The notes under the pieces were generated by a model, which was not told the origin of the DNA, searched no databases, and worked only from the letters and a program-made list of their open reading frames with translations. From contig CM034538.1 of NCBI GenBank assembly GCA_020002185.1, positions 2,398,270 through 2,462,269 on the forward strand: a stretch of DNA of 64,000 nucleotides. The letters run 5' to 3'. Shown one piece after another: positions 23,590-34,313 of the stretch (position 1 is the first letter of the stretch; each line of letters opens with the position of its first letter). The position numbers and the translations under genes are program-made. The DNA is from Paraescarpia echinospica. Its lineage: Eukaryota; Annelida; Polychaeta; Sabellida; Siboglinidae.

Positions 23590-24127
23590 TCTTATTGGTT
23601 GCTTACATTGATCACTGTCTTTAGTTGTTCACATTGAGTTTCATACCTTCTTGGTACTGGTGGATTACCTGTCTGTCTGGATAAAAAATATCAACTGCAT
23701 AATTATAAGGCTACATTTTGCTATCCACAGGTGTGTGCGTGCATGTGTGTGCAAGGCTCGAAATTCTTTAAATTATCTACTTGTCCCACAAACAAATAAT
23801 TTTCAAAAGCTACTTCCCTATAATTAATTTTGTTTGTGCTATTTTAAATTATTACTGTAACACTATTTGCCATAGGTAGCCAATGTACACGAGTATTCAC
23901 AGTCACAGTATTTACAGTTGAATAGTGTGTGCTGATAACACTATCCAAGGCAATGCAAGCTATACCTTTATGTTTAGCAGAGAAGAACAGTGCTGCCCTA
24001 TGCCCTATTATGATTAAATTATGACATTATTTTTGAGGTTCCAGTATGTTTTTTCTGGAAGCAGCACAGGCAGCGATAGCTATGTCAAGGTTATTTTAAT
24101 ACAAGTCTTCACGTATTTGTATTGATT
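23590..24127. other. No recognisable gene
   Basis: AT-rich spacer between the minisatellite and LINE copy A, with a short GTGTGCGTGCATGTGTGTGC run near 23733. No open frame worth reporting. Confidence 0.4.
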
Positions 24128-24148
24128 ATAACAAGATTTAACAAGATT

Positions 24149-24175
24149 GCCATCCAGAAAATTACTCTGGATGGC
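24149..24175 (-). promoter_or_regulatory. 3' UTR stem-loop of CR1-like LINE (copy A)
   Basis: GCCATCCAGA and TCTGGATGGC form a perfect 10-bp stem around a 7-base loop, immediately before the decamer tail. Copy B keeps the position with three mismatched bases in the 5' arm. By analogy with UnaL2/CR1-type LINEs, such a 3' stem-loop is likely recognised by the element's reverse transcriptase. Confidence 0.6.
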
Positions 24176-24224
24176 AGGTGGACAAGGAAGCCTTTTGGCT
24201 TATCGAGAGTCCAATACTTTTTAT

Positions 24225-26500
24225 CTACATGTATCCCGCCTTTTTTAGGTGTGTGTCGATTTTATTTTTAAACATATTCACGCTACTAGCACCAACACAA
24301 TCAGGAGATAATCTGTTCCATTCATTTACAGTCCTTTGTGAGAATGAGAACTTTCTTATATCTAATCTACACTGCTCCTTTACTAATGTAGCTTCATGTC
24401 CTCTGGTCCTTCTATCTTTCTTAACTGAGAAAAAAATGTTTCTATCAATATTTTCATAACCATTCAATATTTTAAACACTTCTATGTGATCTCCTCTCAA
24501 TCTCCTGGTCTCTAGTGTTGTTAAACCACATTCTTTTAGGCGTTTTTCGTAACTAAGATCCCTCAGTTTTGGTATAATTTTAGTCGCTCTCCTCTGTACT
24601 CTTTCTAGCATATCTATGTCCTTCTTGCGGTATGGCCTCCACGCTTGTATACAATATTCTAAATGAGGCCTAACTATTGTTTTGTACAGCGGTATTATTA
24701 GCTCTTTTTCCTTATACGTTATGTTTCGCCTAATTAATCCAAGGATTTGATTTCCCTTTGAAGCTGCAATTCCGCACTGCTCTGAAACCTTCATATCAGC
24801 ACTAATGGTTAACCCTAAGTCCTTTTCTTTTACAGTAGTACTTAGTACAGTACCCCCCATTGTATATTCTACCTCTTCGTTCCCATGTCCTGTGTGGAGG
24901 CATTTACATTTCCCAAAATTGAACAGCATTTGCCACTTTTCAGACCATTTGATCAACCTATCAAGATCATCTTGTAAATGCTGTCTGTCTCCATCACTTT
25001 TAATCCTTCTAAACACTTTTGTATCATCCGCAAATTTTAACACCTTGCTTGTTATATCATCGTCCAAATCGTTGATATATATTAAGAATAATATAGGTCC
25101 TAGTACTGATCCCTGTGGTACCCCACTCAATACCGATTTCCAGTTTGAAGCCTCCCCATCAACTACTACACGTTGTCTTCTGTCATTCAGCCATTTTTCT
25201 ATCCAGTTTATTACCATTTCCTATGCCATGGGCCTTTAGCTTAAGGAGTAATCTTTGATGTGGTACTTTGTCGAAAGCTTTTTGAAAATCTAAATAGATG
25301 ATATCTACTGGTGATCCCTCATCTACCCACCTAGTGATGTCTTCCAAAAAACATAACATATTTGTTAAGCATGACCTCGCTTTTAAAAACCCATGTTGAG
25401 ATGGGTTTATCAAGTTATGTTTAACAAGAAAATCATAGCTTCTCTTTGAATTTCTAATTTCAGCTGTAGCTTGATTAAGTGCTTCTTTATAAATGTTGTA
25501 GTCTTCATCATTTCCAGTACATCTATATGACTTCCACATCATTTGTTTATACTTAATTTTTCTAATGGCTTCTTTCGATAAGTGTTTCTTTTTAGACCGT
25601 TTCCCTTGTTTTTTGAAAGGTACAAATTTATCGACTATGCACTTAATTTCACTATTTAAGATATTCCAGCATTCGGTTGCTGTCTTATTCTTCAGTGTGT
25701 TATTCCAGTCTATCTTTGCTAAATATGTCCTCATGTCCTTATACCTTCCTTTGTGGAAATTTCTCCTATACTGCTTTTTACTATTCCTTTCTGATTTTAC
25801 TTTGATGGTAAAATGTATCTGGTTGTGATCGCTACTCCCCAGTGGCTCACATATCTTGACATTGTCAACTAATTCTTTCTGTGAGGACAAAACTAAGTCT
25901 AACACATTCTCTCCCCTGGTTGGTTCTAGCACATGTTGAGAAAGGAAACTATCTTGTACTAAAACTAAAAACTTGTGGTCCTCACTCCCCATACTCTGAA
26001 GAGATTTCCATTGTATATGCCTGTGGTTAAAATCCCCCATAATAATACAGTCCCATTTGCTCACTTCCCTTATAGCGTTTTGTATTTTTTCATTCTCTTC
26101 TATGCTTATGTTTGGACTTCGATAAACTAACCCAACTGTTAACGTTGAGTTTCCTGTAACTATGTTACACCAAACAGCTTCTTCGCAATCTGCTTCTCTT
26201 TCTAATTTTATTTCATAAGCCTGGATAGATTCTTTAATATATAAAATAACTCCACCTCCCTTTCTTCCTATTCTATCTTTCCTAAACATTACATATCCTG
26301 TTAGTCCCAATTCGGCATCTGATATATCAGTGGTGGCCCACGATTCGGTTATACCTATTATGTGAGGGTCAATATCTTCTACCATAATGTTTAGTTCACT
26401 TCTTTTGTTTACTATGCTCCTTGCATTTAAACAAATGCATTTATATCCTGATTCAGAACAGTTTTCCAGGCTGTTCTTTGCCGATTTATTTCTGCTGTCT
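24225..26500 (-). pseudogene. LINE A ORF2: AP endonuclease and reverse transcriptase, deleted core
   Basis: The endonuclease part (25430-26480) is uninterrupted in one frame and shows NARSIVNK, GITESW, MGDFNH and SDHNQI, the APE motifs of non-LTR retrotransposons. After RNSKRSY the frame jumps straight to DFLVKHNLINPSQHG. About 184 codons present in copy B are missing, including SPGVDG and YRPVSL of the reverse transcriptase. A frameshift follows GIGNG near 25210. The remaining frame (24225-25217) has VPQGSVLGP, the catalytic FADDTK and a complete C-terminus. The deletion keeps the frame, but the enzyme must be inactive. Confidence 0.9.
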
Positions 26501-26534
26501 TTATCTATGCCTCCAGTTTCAGGCTTCTCTGTGA

Positions 26535-26990
26535 ATCCCCCCTGCGAATCTAGTTTAAATAGTTGCAGCCTGTCCCACTGTCAACAGATTGCAGCAAGTT
26601 CTCTGAGAAAACTGCTGCCCCCTTTCCACTTAGATGTAGGCCATCTCTCATGTACATATCTTCCCTCCCAACAAAGTATCCCCATAAATCTACGAATCCC
26701 ACCCCCTCTTCTTTACACATCTGCTCAACTAGTGCGTTGATCGCCATCCTCTTGCAGTTTCTATATGTCGGCCCCCTTCCTCCCATTACTGGCAAAATTC
26801 CTGAGAGGATAATCTGTTCTACTCTTGTCTTCTTTAACTTCTTCACTAACTGTCTGTACTTCTGAACTATCCCAGTTGTTCCCTCCCTCTCTGCGTTATT
26901 TGTCCCTACATGTACTAGTATAGACCCTCCCTTGCCATGCCCCAGTACCTTCTCTACCCTTTCAGTTACATGTTCTATCCTAGCCCCATT
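26535..26990 (-). pseudogene. LINE A ORF1 3' fragment: SGNH-esterase C-terminal half
   Basis: The minus-strand frame keeps VEQIILSGILPVMGG, KRMAINALVEQMC and DGLHLSGKG, the last with the Asp and His of the SGNH catalytic triad. The GDS serine block upstream lies beyond the truncation at about 26992. It matches residues ~265-406 of the complete ORF1 in copy B. Confidence 0.85.
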
Positions 26991-26999
26991 ATGTAGAGC

Positions 27000-27290
27000 A
27001 TGTTTCGTTTTTAATCATTCTGTGAGCTGTACCATTTGATTACATTTTGGTATTAATTAAATAATGTTTTCAAGAACTTGGAAAGTAGACTTTTTGAAAT
27101 CCTACTAATAATCTAATATTTGATATAGATCGTTTTGAAACATAGAAGGTGGACTCAAGAAAAGGAATGCTGTGAAATGACTCATTAATTTGTGCAAAGA
27201 ACAGGAATGTGAGGAAATGACTGTAACTACATTTATACTGTTATCTCTTTGTTATCTCATCTTATCTCCACATTATCTCACTGCCTGGTT
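27000..27290. other. Spacer, nothing recognised
   Basis: AT-rich flank of LINE A. No gene or clear repeat is seen. Confidence 0.4.
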
Positions 27291-27294
27291 GACT

Positions 27295-27531
27295 GAGGCA
27301 GCACCATGGGGCAAACACCTAGCACCATGGAGTGGCGCTGAAGGGTGGCATGTGGGGTGGCACCATGGGGCAGAGACCTAATACATGGGGTGGCATTGAG
27401 GGGTGGCACCATGGGCAGCAGAAACCTAGGACAATGTGGTGGCACTGAAGGGTGGCACCATGGGCAGAAACCTAGGACAATGGGGTGGCACTGAAGGGTG
27501 GCATGTAGGGTGGCACCATGGGACAGGAACT
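27295..27531. repeat. Irregular GC-rich minisatellite
   Basis: Phrases GGTGGCACCATGGG, CAGAAACCTAGGACAATG and GGTGGCACTGAAGGGTGG recur four to five times in unequal units of roughly 55-75 bp. The array is much richer in G than its surroundings. A minus-strand frame of 100 codons through it is a repeat by-product. Confidence 0.8.
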
Positions 27532-27864
27532 TTAATAGTTTTGTATGTACAGTTAATTGAGGGTAGAAATGTAAAATCAAACAGTTGTTTCAAGTAGCAT
27601 AGAAACGAGTTACAAACACATTAGAACACAACACTGGTACTTAGACAAGCCTTCCATTATCCATAACACATCAAACATACCAGCTGTTGAGGGCACTAAG
27701 TAGGTAAACAAAGCATTACATTTACAACTTCCACCATGTATAGGGACACTGATTTTCCGTTTAAAAAAAACGGCAAATTCGGTTCAATTCCGTTTCAAAA
27801 TTCCGTTTCAGAAAAAGGCACATTCTGTTTCAAACAATGCATTTTCCGTTTAAGAAAAAAGCAA

Positions 27865-29935
27865 AGTACATTTTAGCAATTGAGATATTGAAAAACAACA
27901 CCCAACAGAAACCCCTCCCATCTAACCGTTAACTCACAACTTATTTACTTTTATTTTGCTGATTTTTTAAGTTCATATAATGAATGACATTTTGGTAACG
28001 GAATTACAGTAACAGAATTATATGACTTATCTCTTCCAGTATAAATTCCAGTAATGGGACCTATATGCATTAGATGTCTACACAGACACCAGGACAATGT
28101 TTCAGTTAATTGTCAATGGAATCCATGGATGGTACTTGTGAAAACTGTCCAAGGATTCAAACACTTGTTCCATTGATCTGACACGGATAACACTATCAAC
28201 ATTGAATGGCAGCAGTGGCCTATGGAAACTGACAAGATAGGCAAGACTATCCACTAAGGATCACTTTCAGAATGTTTTGATGAACGTTCAAAGCAAACGC
28301 CTTATTTTATGCATCATAGATTTGTGAATTAGGTCCAGGCAATGTTTTTGCTACAGGATGGGCGTCGGGCGATAGTGAAAGATGATGCACAGTTTTTAAT
28401 ATAAGTAGACTTTGCTGAGAAGTTTAACACTGAAACTAAAAATGAAAAGCAAGCAATAATTGGACCTACAGTCTGGTTTCCCTTTTCACTGTGTGTGCTT
28501 AGGAGCAGGGAGGAATACATTCAATGGTGGTTGTTTCAGACCACAACACAACAAATATGCTGTGAATGTGTTCCTCAAGGCCACTCATTAACACATCGAT
28601 TCAACAGTCTGCCAGTTAAAGAAAAGTGTCATCTTTTGTGATGGTCCTTCCAGTCAGTTCAAGCAATGTTTCATGCTCTCTGGCAACACACTGCTAGAAA
28701 GAAATATAGTGAGGAAGTCTTTGACAGTCATGGAAAAGGTCCAGTGCTGGTATCCGCCAAAGTGATGTCAGGTAAAGCAGAGGTGATCACATCCAGTGAT
28801 TTTGCAGAGGTTGCTTCCAGGAAATGTTGAATATTCTGATTGAATAAGCCAAGTATGAACTGGAAATTCCAAAGGTCAAATGATTAGAATGAGATCAATC
28901 CAATTTCCAACACAAAGCTGGTGCACAGAGTCACAGTGGTTACATCATTTGCGATTGATGTACAGAACAAATACAGAACACCTTCCACATTGGACTACTT
29001 TAGAGGCTAAGCAATGAAGGAATGAAGATGATGAAGAAGACAACAATGTGGAGGAGGACATGAGAATGAAGTAGAGGCCTAAGAATCTGGATGTGAAGTG
29101 GGTGGTTGTGAAGTACTTCGGCCAAAAAAATCTAAAGAAATTTGTTGGTCAGGGACTCAGGGTGTTGAAATTGAGGATGACAACTTCTTTGAAAAATGTT
29201 GAGCTCTGTAAATTTGTCTGACCTGATATTGATGATATATTGACTACCTCAACAGATCAGGATTGTGTAAATGTCAGTCATATAATTTAATATCTGCCCA
29301 GGGCTACAGATGGACAGGCATTCAATAGCAGCCTTCAACTGAATTTGAATTAAACATGAAACACGTCATTCTACCATGTTTATAATTTTTGCCCACATAT
29401 AATTAGGATATTTTTGCATTACAACCTGGAGATAAAGTTGTCTGTAAACACGCAGAAGAGTAACAGCAAGTATCAATTATTATTTGATGTTTTATTCCAA
29501 AAATAGTCAGACGTGTAATTCCATTACCTTGCCATGTAATACCGTTACCGAAAGTAACCTGTCAGTGTAAAGGAACTTTGCACATACTATGACTAAACTT
29601 CTGTCCAATACAAGGTCATGTTATATGTCTATTTAGTAATGTCAGCTGTCAGACTTAGTAGGTTGCAGATTTCAGACGATTTGTTATGACATTTGTTAGC
29701 AACTGATTTTGAAATTTTCTGTGTAATTCCTTTACCAAAATAGAAACAGTCATAATTTCATCCTTTTGTTACATTTGTTAATAAGAACCACTGTTTGTTA
29801 TAGGGAATAGTGTGTACTTCCAAAACATGTTCAAGTTTCCTTTCTAGGAACATGATGAACTGGAAAATTTAAAGATTGTATGCCAAAAAGTACTGTGAAT
29901 TGTAATTCCATTACCGTGGAATTGCCCAACAACGT
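27865..29935 (+). mobile_element. Decayed Sola-like transposon inserted in TAGGGACAC copy 2
   Basis: This stretch interrupts the family consensus of its host element. Its right end read inward starts GGGCAATTCCACGGTAATGG followed by AATTACA. Near the left, GGTAACGGAATTACAG at about 27995 is the matching inverted subterminal sequence, but the outermost left bases are lost. It carries the transposase remnant at 28080-29200. Exact borders are uncertain. Confidence 0.5.
28080..29200 (+). pseudogene. Central part of a Sola-like transposase, multiply broken
   Basis: Plus-strand frames, changed by several shifts and stops, give QDGRRAIVKDDAQF, VDFAEKFNTETKNEKQAII, CDGPSSQFKQCF, FDSHGKGP and MSGKAEVITSSDFAEVASR. 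These follow, in order, the conserved core of the same uncharacterised transposase-like family as the remnant at 19500-20570. In that family (from memory) a DFAEN-like block, an SDG..SQYK block and an HGKGP(C/M)DG block are the hallmarks. Here the DGIGG continuation after HGKGP has degenerated. The copy is clearly non-functional. Confidence 0.6.
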
Positions 29936-30273
29936 ATTTTCCATTTAAGAAAAAACAGATTCTGTTTCAAATTATGCATTTTCTAGATCAAATGACACAT
30001 TTTTCGTTTAAAAATGGCATACTGTCTAAAGAACCTCATCTCTATTTAGAAAAGAAATATTTTATTTCAAAACTAACTTTGAAAAATAATACATTCTGTG
30101 AAATATCTAAAATATCACAATGTTAGGATTACTGCGTCTAAATAATACTGTTTTACTGTGTGGTTAACTGTTTTAACAACATATATTTGTGCAATATTTG
30201 CAGCATAATAACAACCGTACATAATCAATTTAGATAATAAAACAATTCCTGTCACACAATTAATAACATAAAA

Positions 30274-30340
30274 ATGACCAGTCATTTGTTAACTTATGTA
30301 TTAAACCACTGCTGCATTATAAATAACCAAAGTTAACAAA
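30274..30340. repeat. Local inverted duplication inside TAGGGACAC copy 2
   Basis: The normal family sequence AACAAATGACTGGTTATTT and TAATGCAGCAGTGGTTAATA (30336-30375) is preceded by an inserted block. That block contains inverted copies of both pieces, ACCAGTCATTTGTTAAC and TATTAAACCACTGCTGCATTA. Copies 1 and 1b lack the insertion. Confidence 0.75.
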
Positions 30341-31069
30341 TGACTGGTTATTTTTAATGCAGCAGTGGTTAATACATAAGTTAAAAAATGTAAATGTTAC
30401 AGGCAATCATATTAACAATTATGAATGTTCGAATCACTGATGCTGTTTCACTACTTATTTTTTTCATCCATGTTAGCTAGCGCCATATATCACGCCATCC
30501 AACGGAACTACAAAACCCAGACTATATCACTTTGAGCCAGCGTAACCTAGGCTGTTGTTATTCCTTAGTTTTGTGTTCGGAATCTGTACACTTATGCATG
30601 TTCTAACAATGTAATAAGTATATTTAATTAACAATATATCTTTAATGCGCTTAGCGGACAACCAGACAATAATCACGAAACGGTTTATGTTAATGCCTTC
30701 CGCCCGCATCCCTGTTTACGTCGGTTGACACGAGATAGCAGGGGCGCCATGACACTTCGCAATGATTTGCCTTGTGCGTTTTAAACATCCTGCATCATAA
30801 ATCTACCAAAATAAATGAATACCGTTGCATAGTAATCATGTTTATTTCAAAACATCGCCAATAAAGTCGGTATCATTTACGGTGTTGGTAATTCTACTCT
30901 TTCAGCATTTACGAAGTTTCCGTTCGAAAACGCAAATCCCATGTCAAAATGTTGATTATGCGGAATTCCATCCATTTTGCACAATCGTGGAATTTCCTTT
31001 CCAAAAGGTCAGTTCCATTTCAAAACCCGATTTTTTTGCGATCGTGGAAAATCAGTGTCCCTACTTGTA

Positions 31070-31870
31070 AATAAAGTAAATCTCACGTGTGTTACCAATA
31101 CCAATGAACAGTGCCATAGTGCATAGTGCATAGTGCATAGCATGTGGACTTTGCAGTCTTCTTGTTTCATATTTTGCTCAAGCGATACATTGTTTACTCA
31201 TATAAAATGCAACTTTATTAACTTGCATTACGATAATTCCAATACTGACCATACTCGATCTAATCTCATGGATGTAACACCATGCTTACCACACCACCTG
31301 ATTGGAACATGCAGACAACTGTTTGCCACTCTCTCCACCTTCCAGTTAATGAAGGTTGGCTGTATATTGAAGAGATGTTTATAATACATTAACCTTGCCG
31401 CTGTGATGTCTTGGTGACATGTCACTCTGACCTGGGCTGGCATTACTTCACATATTGTATTCAGCAGCAGCTGGGGAATGCTCAATCATCTCTCACAATT
31501 TAGAGTCCATTGATTTTCTTAAAGCGTTGCCTGCAATTTTTGGCTTGTTCCGGAATGGCCATCTGGATATGGTTAGCTATAGATGTGTGACAGTGCCTGG
31601 TGCCCTACACATAATCTAAAGGACTGTAAACACACGCATATATGTCAGTTGAAGGAGAGGGATGTGTCCAGGTAGGACTGCAAGTCGTCAGTGTGTTTTA
31701 TATAATTTTGCAGAATTTCTATGCAGTGCAGTAATTAATGATCAGTCAGCCTGCTTTTTATATGTAAATCACTGCACCATGATAAAACACATGACCGTCA
31801 AAAATCATGAAAGACATTATTTACCTCACATAAAACATCTCCAGACGAAAGCCATAAAACACAGTCAATT
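31070..31870. other. No recognisable gene
   Basis: A short GTGCATA tandem occurs at 31116-31140. Open frames of up to 85 codons on either strand match no family I know. Confidence 0.4.
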
Positions 31871-32002
31871 TATTTGGAGGAGACACTCAAATTAGAAACT
31901 CATTTTTCATATCCAAGAATCATGTTAAATTACCTGGTAGAGGCTTTCGTTGACATGTCACGCCGACTTCATCAGTACCTATGACGCTGAATGAATGACG
32001 GA

Positions 32003-32155
32003 GTGAAAATTGTAGACAAAGAAACCAACAGAAGAATTCGGCATATCAAAGAAGCCATCTGGATCAGAAAAACCAAAACACCCATCAACAGAGACGAGGG
32101 CAATTACGAACTGCCTCACGTGTACGATGACGTCATTCAGCGTCATAGGTACTGA
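32003..32155 (+). pseudogene. C-terminal tail of a Penelope-like ORF (after the GIY-YIG domain)
   Basis: An open frame of 50 codons ends in TGA at 32153. It reads IVDKETNRRIRHIKEAIWIR and, after KTKTP, INRDEGNYELPHVYDDV. The phrase EAIWIRK with NRDEG and LPHVYD is, from memory, characteristic of the extreme C-terminus of Penelope-like reverse transcriptase/GIY-YIG proteins. The upstream protein is missing, so this is a 5'-truncated copy. Confidence 0.68.
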
Positions 32156-32190
32156 TGAAGTCGGCGTGACACGTCAACGAAAGCCTCTAC
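32140..32190 (+). ncRNA. Hammerhead-like core in Penelope-like 3' region
   Basis: CTGATGA (32152-32158) is followed about 20 bases later by CGAAA, with GGTA before and TACC after as a possible closing stem. Hammerhead ribozymes are known in Penelope-like elements. Stem II here is weak and the cleavage triplet is unclear, so this may be only a decayed or resembling motif. An inverted copy lies in the left arm (31945-31985). Confidence 0.35.
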
Positions 32191-32299
32191 CAGGTAATTT
32201 AACATGATTCTTGGATATGAAAAATGAAAGTTTCTAATATGAAAACGAACTATCCTGAAGAATGTTCAGTAATAAAAGGAGACACTCAAGTTTTATAAT

Positions 32300-32990
32300 A
32301 TAAATAATATCAAATGACCAAGTCAAGCAACACACGTTTCTCTGCAATGGTCTTCGAAAAGAATGAAAGTTTTAATTTACAAATAGATCCAACAGTTAAA
32401 GAATAATTCACATTGAGATATTTGTGTTGTTGCATCATAAAGTTTTTATTGACATTTTCTTACAGCTTGTGATCGTGCCAAGGGACAATATTAACACTGA
32501 ATGATAGACTGCTGCTCCCTCTGGTTGTCAGTGTTGAAGATGTCCATCAACAGGATGAGAAATGTAAGAACTTGTTTTGTTTTTGCATTGTTTTTATATC
32601 ACTTTTTAATTAATGCAAATCAGCTACAATGCACATTACAGCTGTTTACATTAACACTTGCTGACTGCCATATTACGAGTTTATGACAATGACAATACTT
32701 TATTGTCCGTTGGAGGAAATTCACGTGGAGCGTCAGACCATAAAACATATGTACAGGCAATATAAAAGACAACATGATCCATTCCAGTGTAGCAGCAATG
32801 TCCTCCATATCTCTCGCTACTCAGTGTTGTGTAATGACTGTGAATAGCCATTGCTGCTGTGTGCTGAATTTTGGCAACACTGACCAGTGTGATGCCGGGG
32901 TTTACCTGGATGTTTGTGTTCCAGGGTCCTCGGGACCCCCAGACTTCTTTTGAGGGGATCCCAAGCCTGTAGCGAGGGTCCCACTTATTG
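32300..32990. other. No recognisable gene
   Basis: AT-rich sequence. The minus-strand frame 32681-33037 (118 codons) overlaps the start of repeat R and matches no family I know. Confidence 0.4.
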
Positions 32991-32993
32991 CTC

Positions 32994-33731
32994 TTTTTAG
33001 TCCTTTGGCCGAAGGTCCAAGGGACTATTGCCATCACTCTGCTCCGCCGTCCGCCGTTAGCTGCCGTATCTCAGAAACCGTTCAGCAACTTTTTCTCTAA
33101 TTTTGCATAGACATCTTAGGGCACTGCCACTATGCACGAGAAATCTGTATTTGATTGAATCATTTTAAGTGCTCCCTAGGGCCTCCACGGACCCCAAAAC
33201 AGGTGAAAATGTAACATTTTGCCTATTTTTTCAAAAACTGTTCTGCAACTTCTAATTTTGCATAGATGTATCTTAGGGTGCTGCCACTATATACAAGAAA
33301 TTTGTATTTGATTGAATCATTCTAAGGGCACCTCAGGGGCCCCCAAAGTGCAGAAGTTTTACATTATCTAGTGATGTGGTTTTGAGAAGGGCCCTTGAGA
33401 CCACCCCCAACAGTAGATGTTGTGTATTGTGCCACAAAGTCAACAGCTGTAACTAATCTTTACAGCCTAATCCATTGAGACCTTGACTAATCTTTCATTG
33501 GTCACAGCACACAGGCAGAGTAGACACACTTGATCCCTGTTAGACTTAACAGTTGCCTAACACTTTTAAACAGTATCTTCAAAACTATTGATTTTCTATA
33601 ATTGCAAGTTGTGTTTATTTTGATGTTCATTTAATTATTATAAAATGGTGTGACTGTGGTGTCTTGTCTCCTGTTAGACTGAACAGTTGCCTAACACTTT
33701 TAAACTGTATCTTCAAAACTATTGATTTTCT
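32994..33731 (+). repeat. Repeat R copy 1 (5' part), with a local tandem duplication
   Basis: It starts in a T run with AGTCCTTTGG(C)CGAAGGTCC and AAGGGACTATTGCC, and matches 48123-48660 closely. It contains two internal related blocks sharing AATTTTGCATAGA and AGAAATYTGTATTTGATTGA. At 33539-33597 and 33672-33731 a 59-bp phrase (AACAGTTGCCTAACACTTTT) is duplicated. LINE B interrupts the second one. Class unknown; no coding capacity. Confidence 0.75.
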
Positions 33732-34313
33732 CGTTCGAGGCTATATTTGGCGGAGATAGATCGTAGAAATTGGTGGTGCAGAAAAGTTGATAAACAAGTG
33801 GAATTACAGATTGATAAGTATAATTCTTGCCTTAATATAATTCATAAAGATGCAATAAACACATATTGAGTAGCAGCTGTGCTTAAAGTTAGTTAGTTAA
33901 AGTATTTTAGAACACCTTAGTATAGTGAGTGATAATAGGGTAACTCACTTAGCCTTCGGTAAGTTGTAAACAAGATTTAACAAACCTGATTATGTGGTAG
34001 AATATACAGGAGATAAAGTAACAACCATCAAACATCTTACCTAAGATAATATCTGTGTAAGCCAGCACTCGCTAGATATTTGGATTAGGTAGCATTGTTG
34101 TTAAAACTAAGCAAGGGCGATAGTCGGGCGGCGTAACGTAATGTAATTGATTGTATTTAAATTAGATCACTACCGGTAATGTTAGCGTTCATGACAGGAT
34201 AAATAGTCGGCTGTGTAACTGAAATTTGTAACCTAAAGTGTGCTGTAGTACACAGGAAACAGTCTTTATAAAGACTAAGTTAGTTAAGTTATTAAATAAA
34301 TTCTGATCGGGAT

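Larger units (their letters stand above)
24128..26992 (-). mobile_element. CR1-like LINE copy A, 5'-truncated, internally deleted
   Basis: On the minus strand it runs from inside ORF1 (SGNH domain) through ORF2 to a 3' tail with two copies of a decamer (AATCTTGTTA). It is about 90-95% similar to copy B at 33732 over shared sequence. Relative to copy B the 5' end is lost upstream of the esterase middle. A 552-bp stretch between endonuclease and reverse transcriptase is also missing. No long target duplication is visible at the ends, which is usual for CR1/L2-type elements. Confidence 0.9.
27741..31063 (-). mobile_element. TAGGGACAC-type element, copy 2, with a 2-kb internal insertion
   Basis: The ends TAGGGACACTGATTTTC (27741) and GAAAATCAGTGTCCCTA (ending 31063) are perfect inverted repeats. 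Sequence 29945-31063 matches copy 1 (16698-18005) in reverse orientation, including the right subterminal repeats, which reappear split at 27741-27860 and 29940-30010. The stretch in between is foreign. A 6-base flank pair (CATGTA and CTTGTA) is the best, unconvincing, candidate for a target duplication. The end sequence resembles hAT elements; no hAT transposase is seen. Confidence 0.72.
31893..32277 (+). mobile_element. Penelope-like element 3' fragment in foldback form with target duplication
   Basis: About 105 bp at the left (31893-31996) is the inverted repeat of 32134-32243; both contain AGAGGCTTTCGTTGAC in one or the other orientation. Between them lies the C-terminal coding remnant (32003-32155). 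Outside, GGAGACACTCAAATT (31878-31892) and GGAGACACTCAAGTT (32278-32292) form a 15-bp target duplication with one mismatch. Terminal inverted arrangements, 5' truncation and variable target duplications are known for Penelope-like elements. Confidence 0.72.

Noticed and set aside
24805..25239. 144-codon plus-strand frame (and its counterpart at 37376-37831 minus)
   Set aside because: Antisense shadows of the reverse transcriptase frames in LINE copies A and B.
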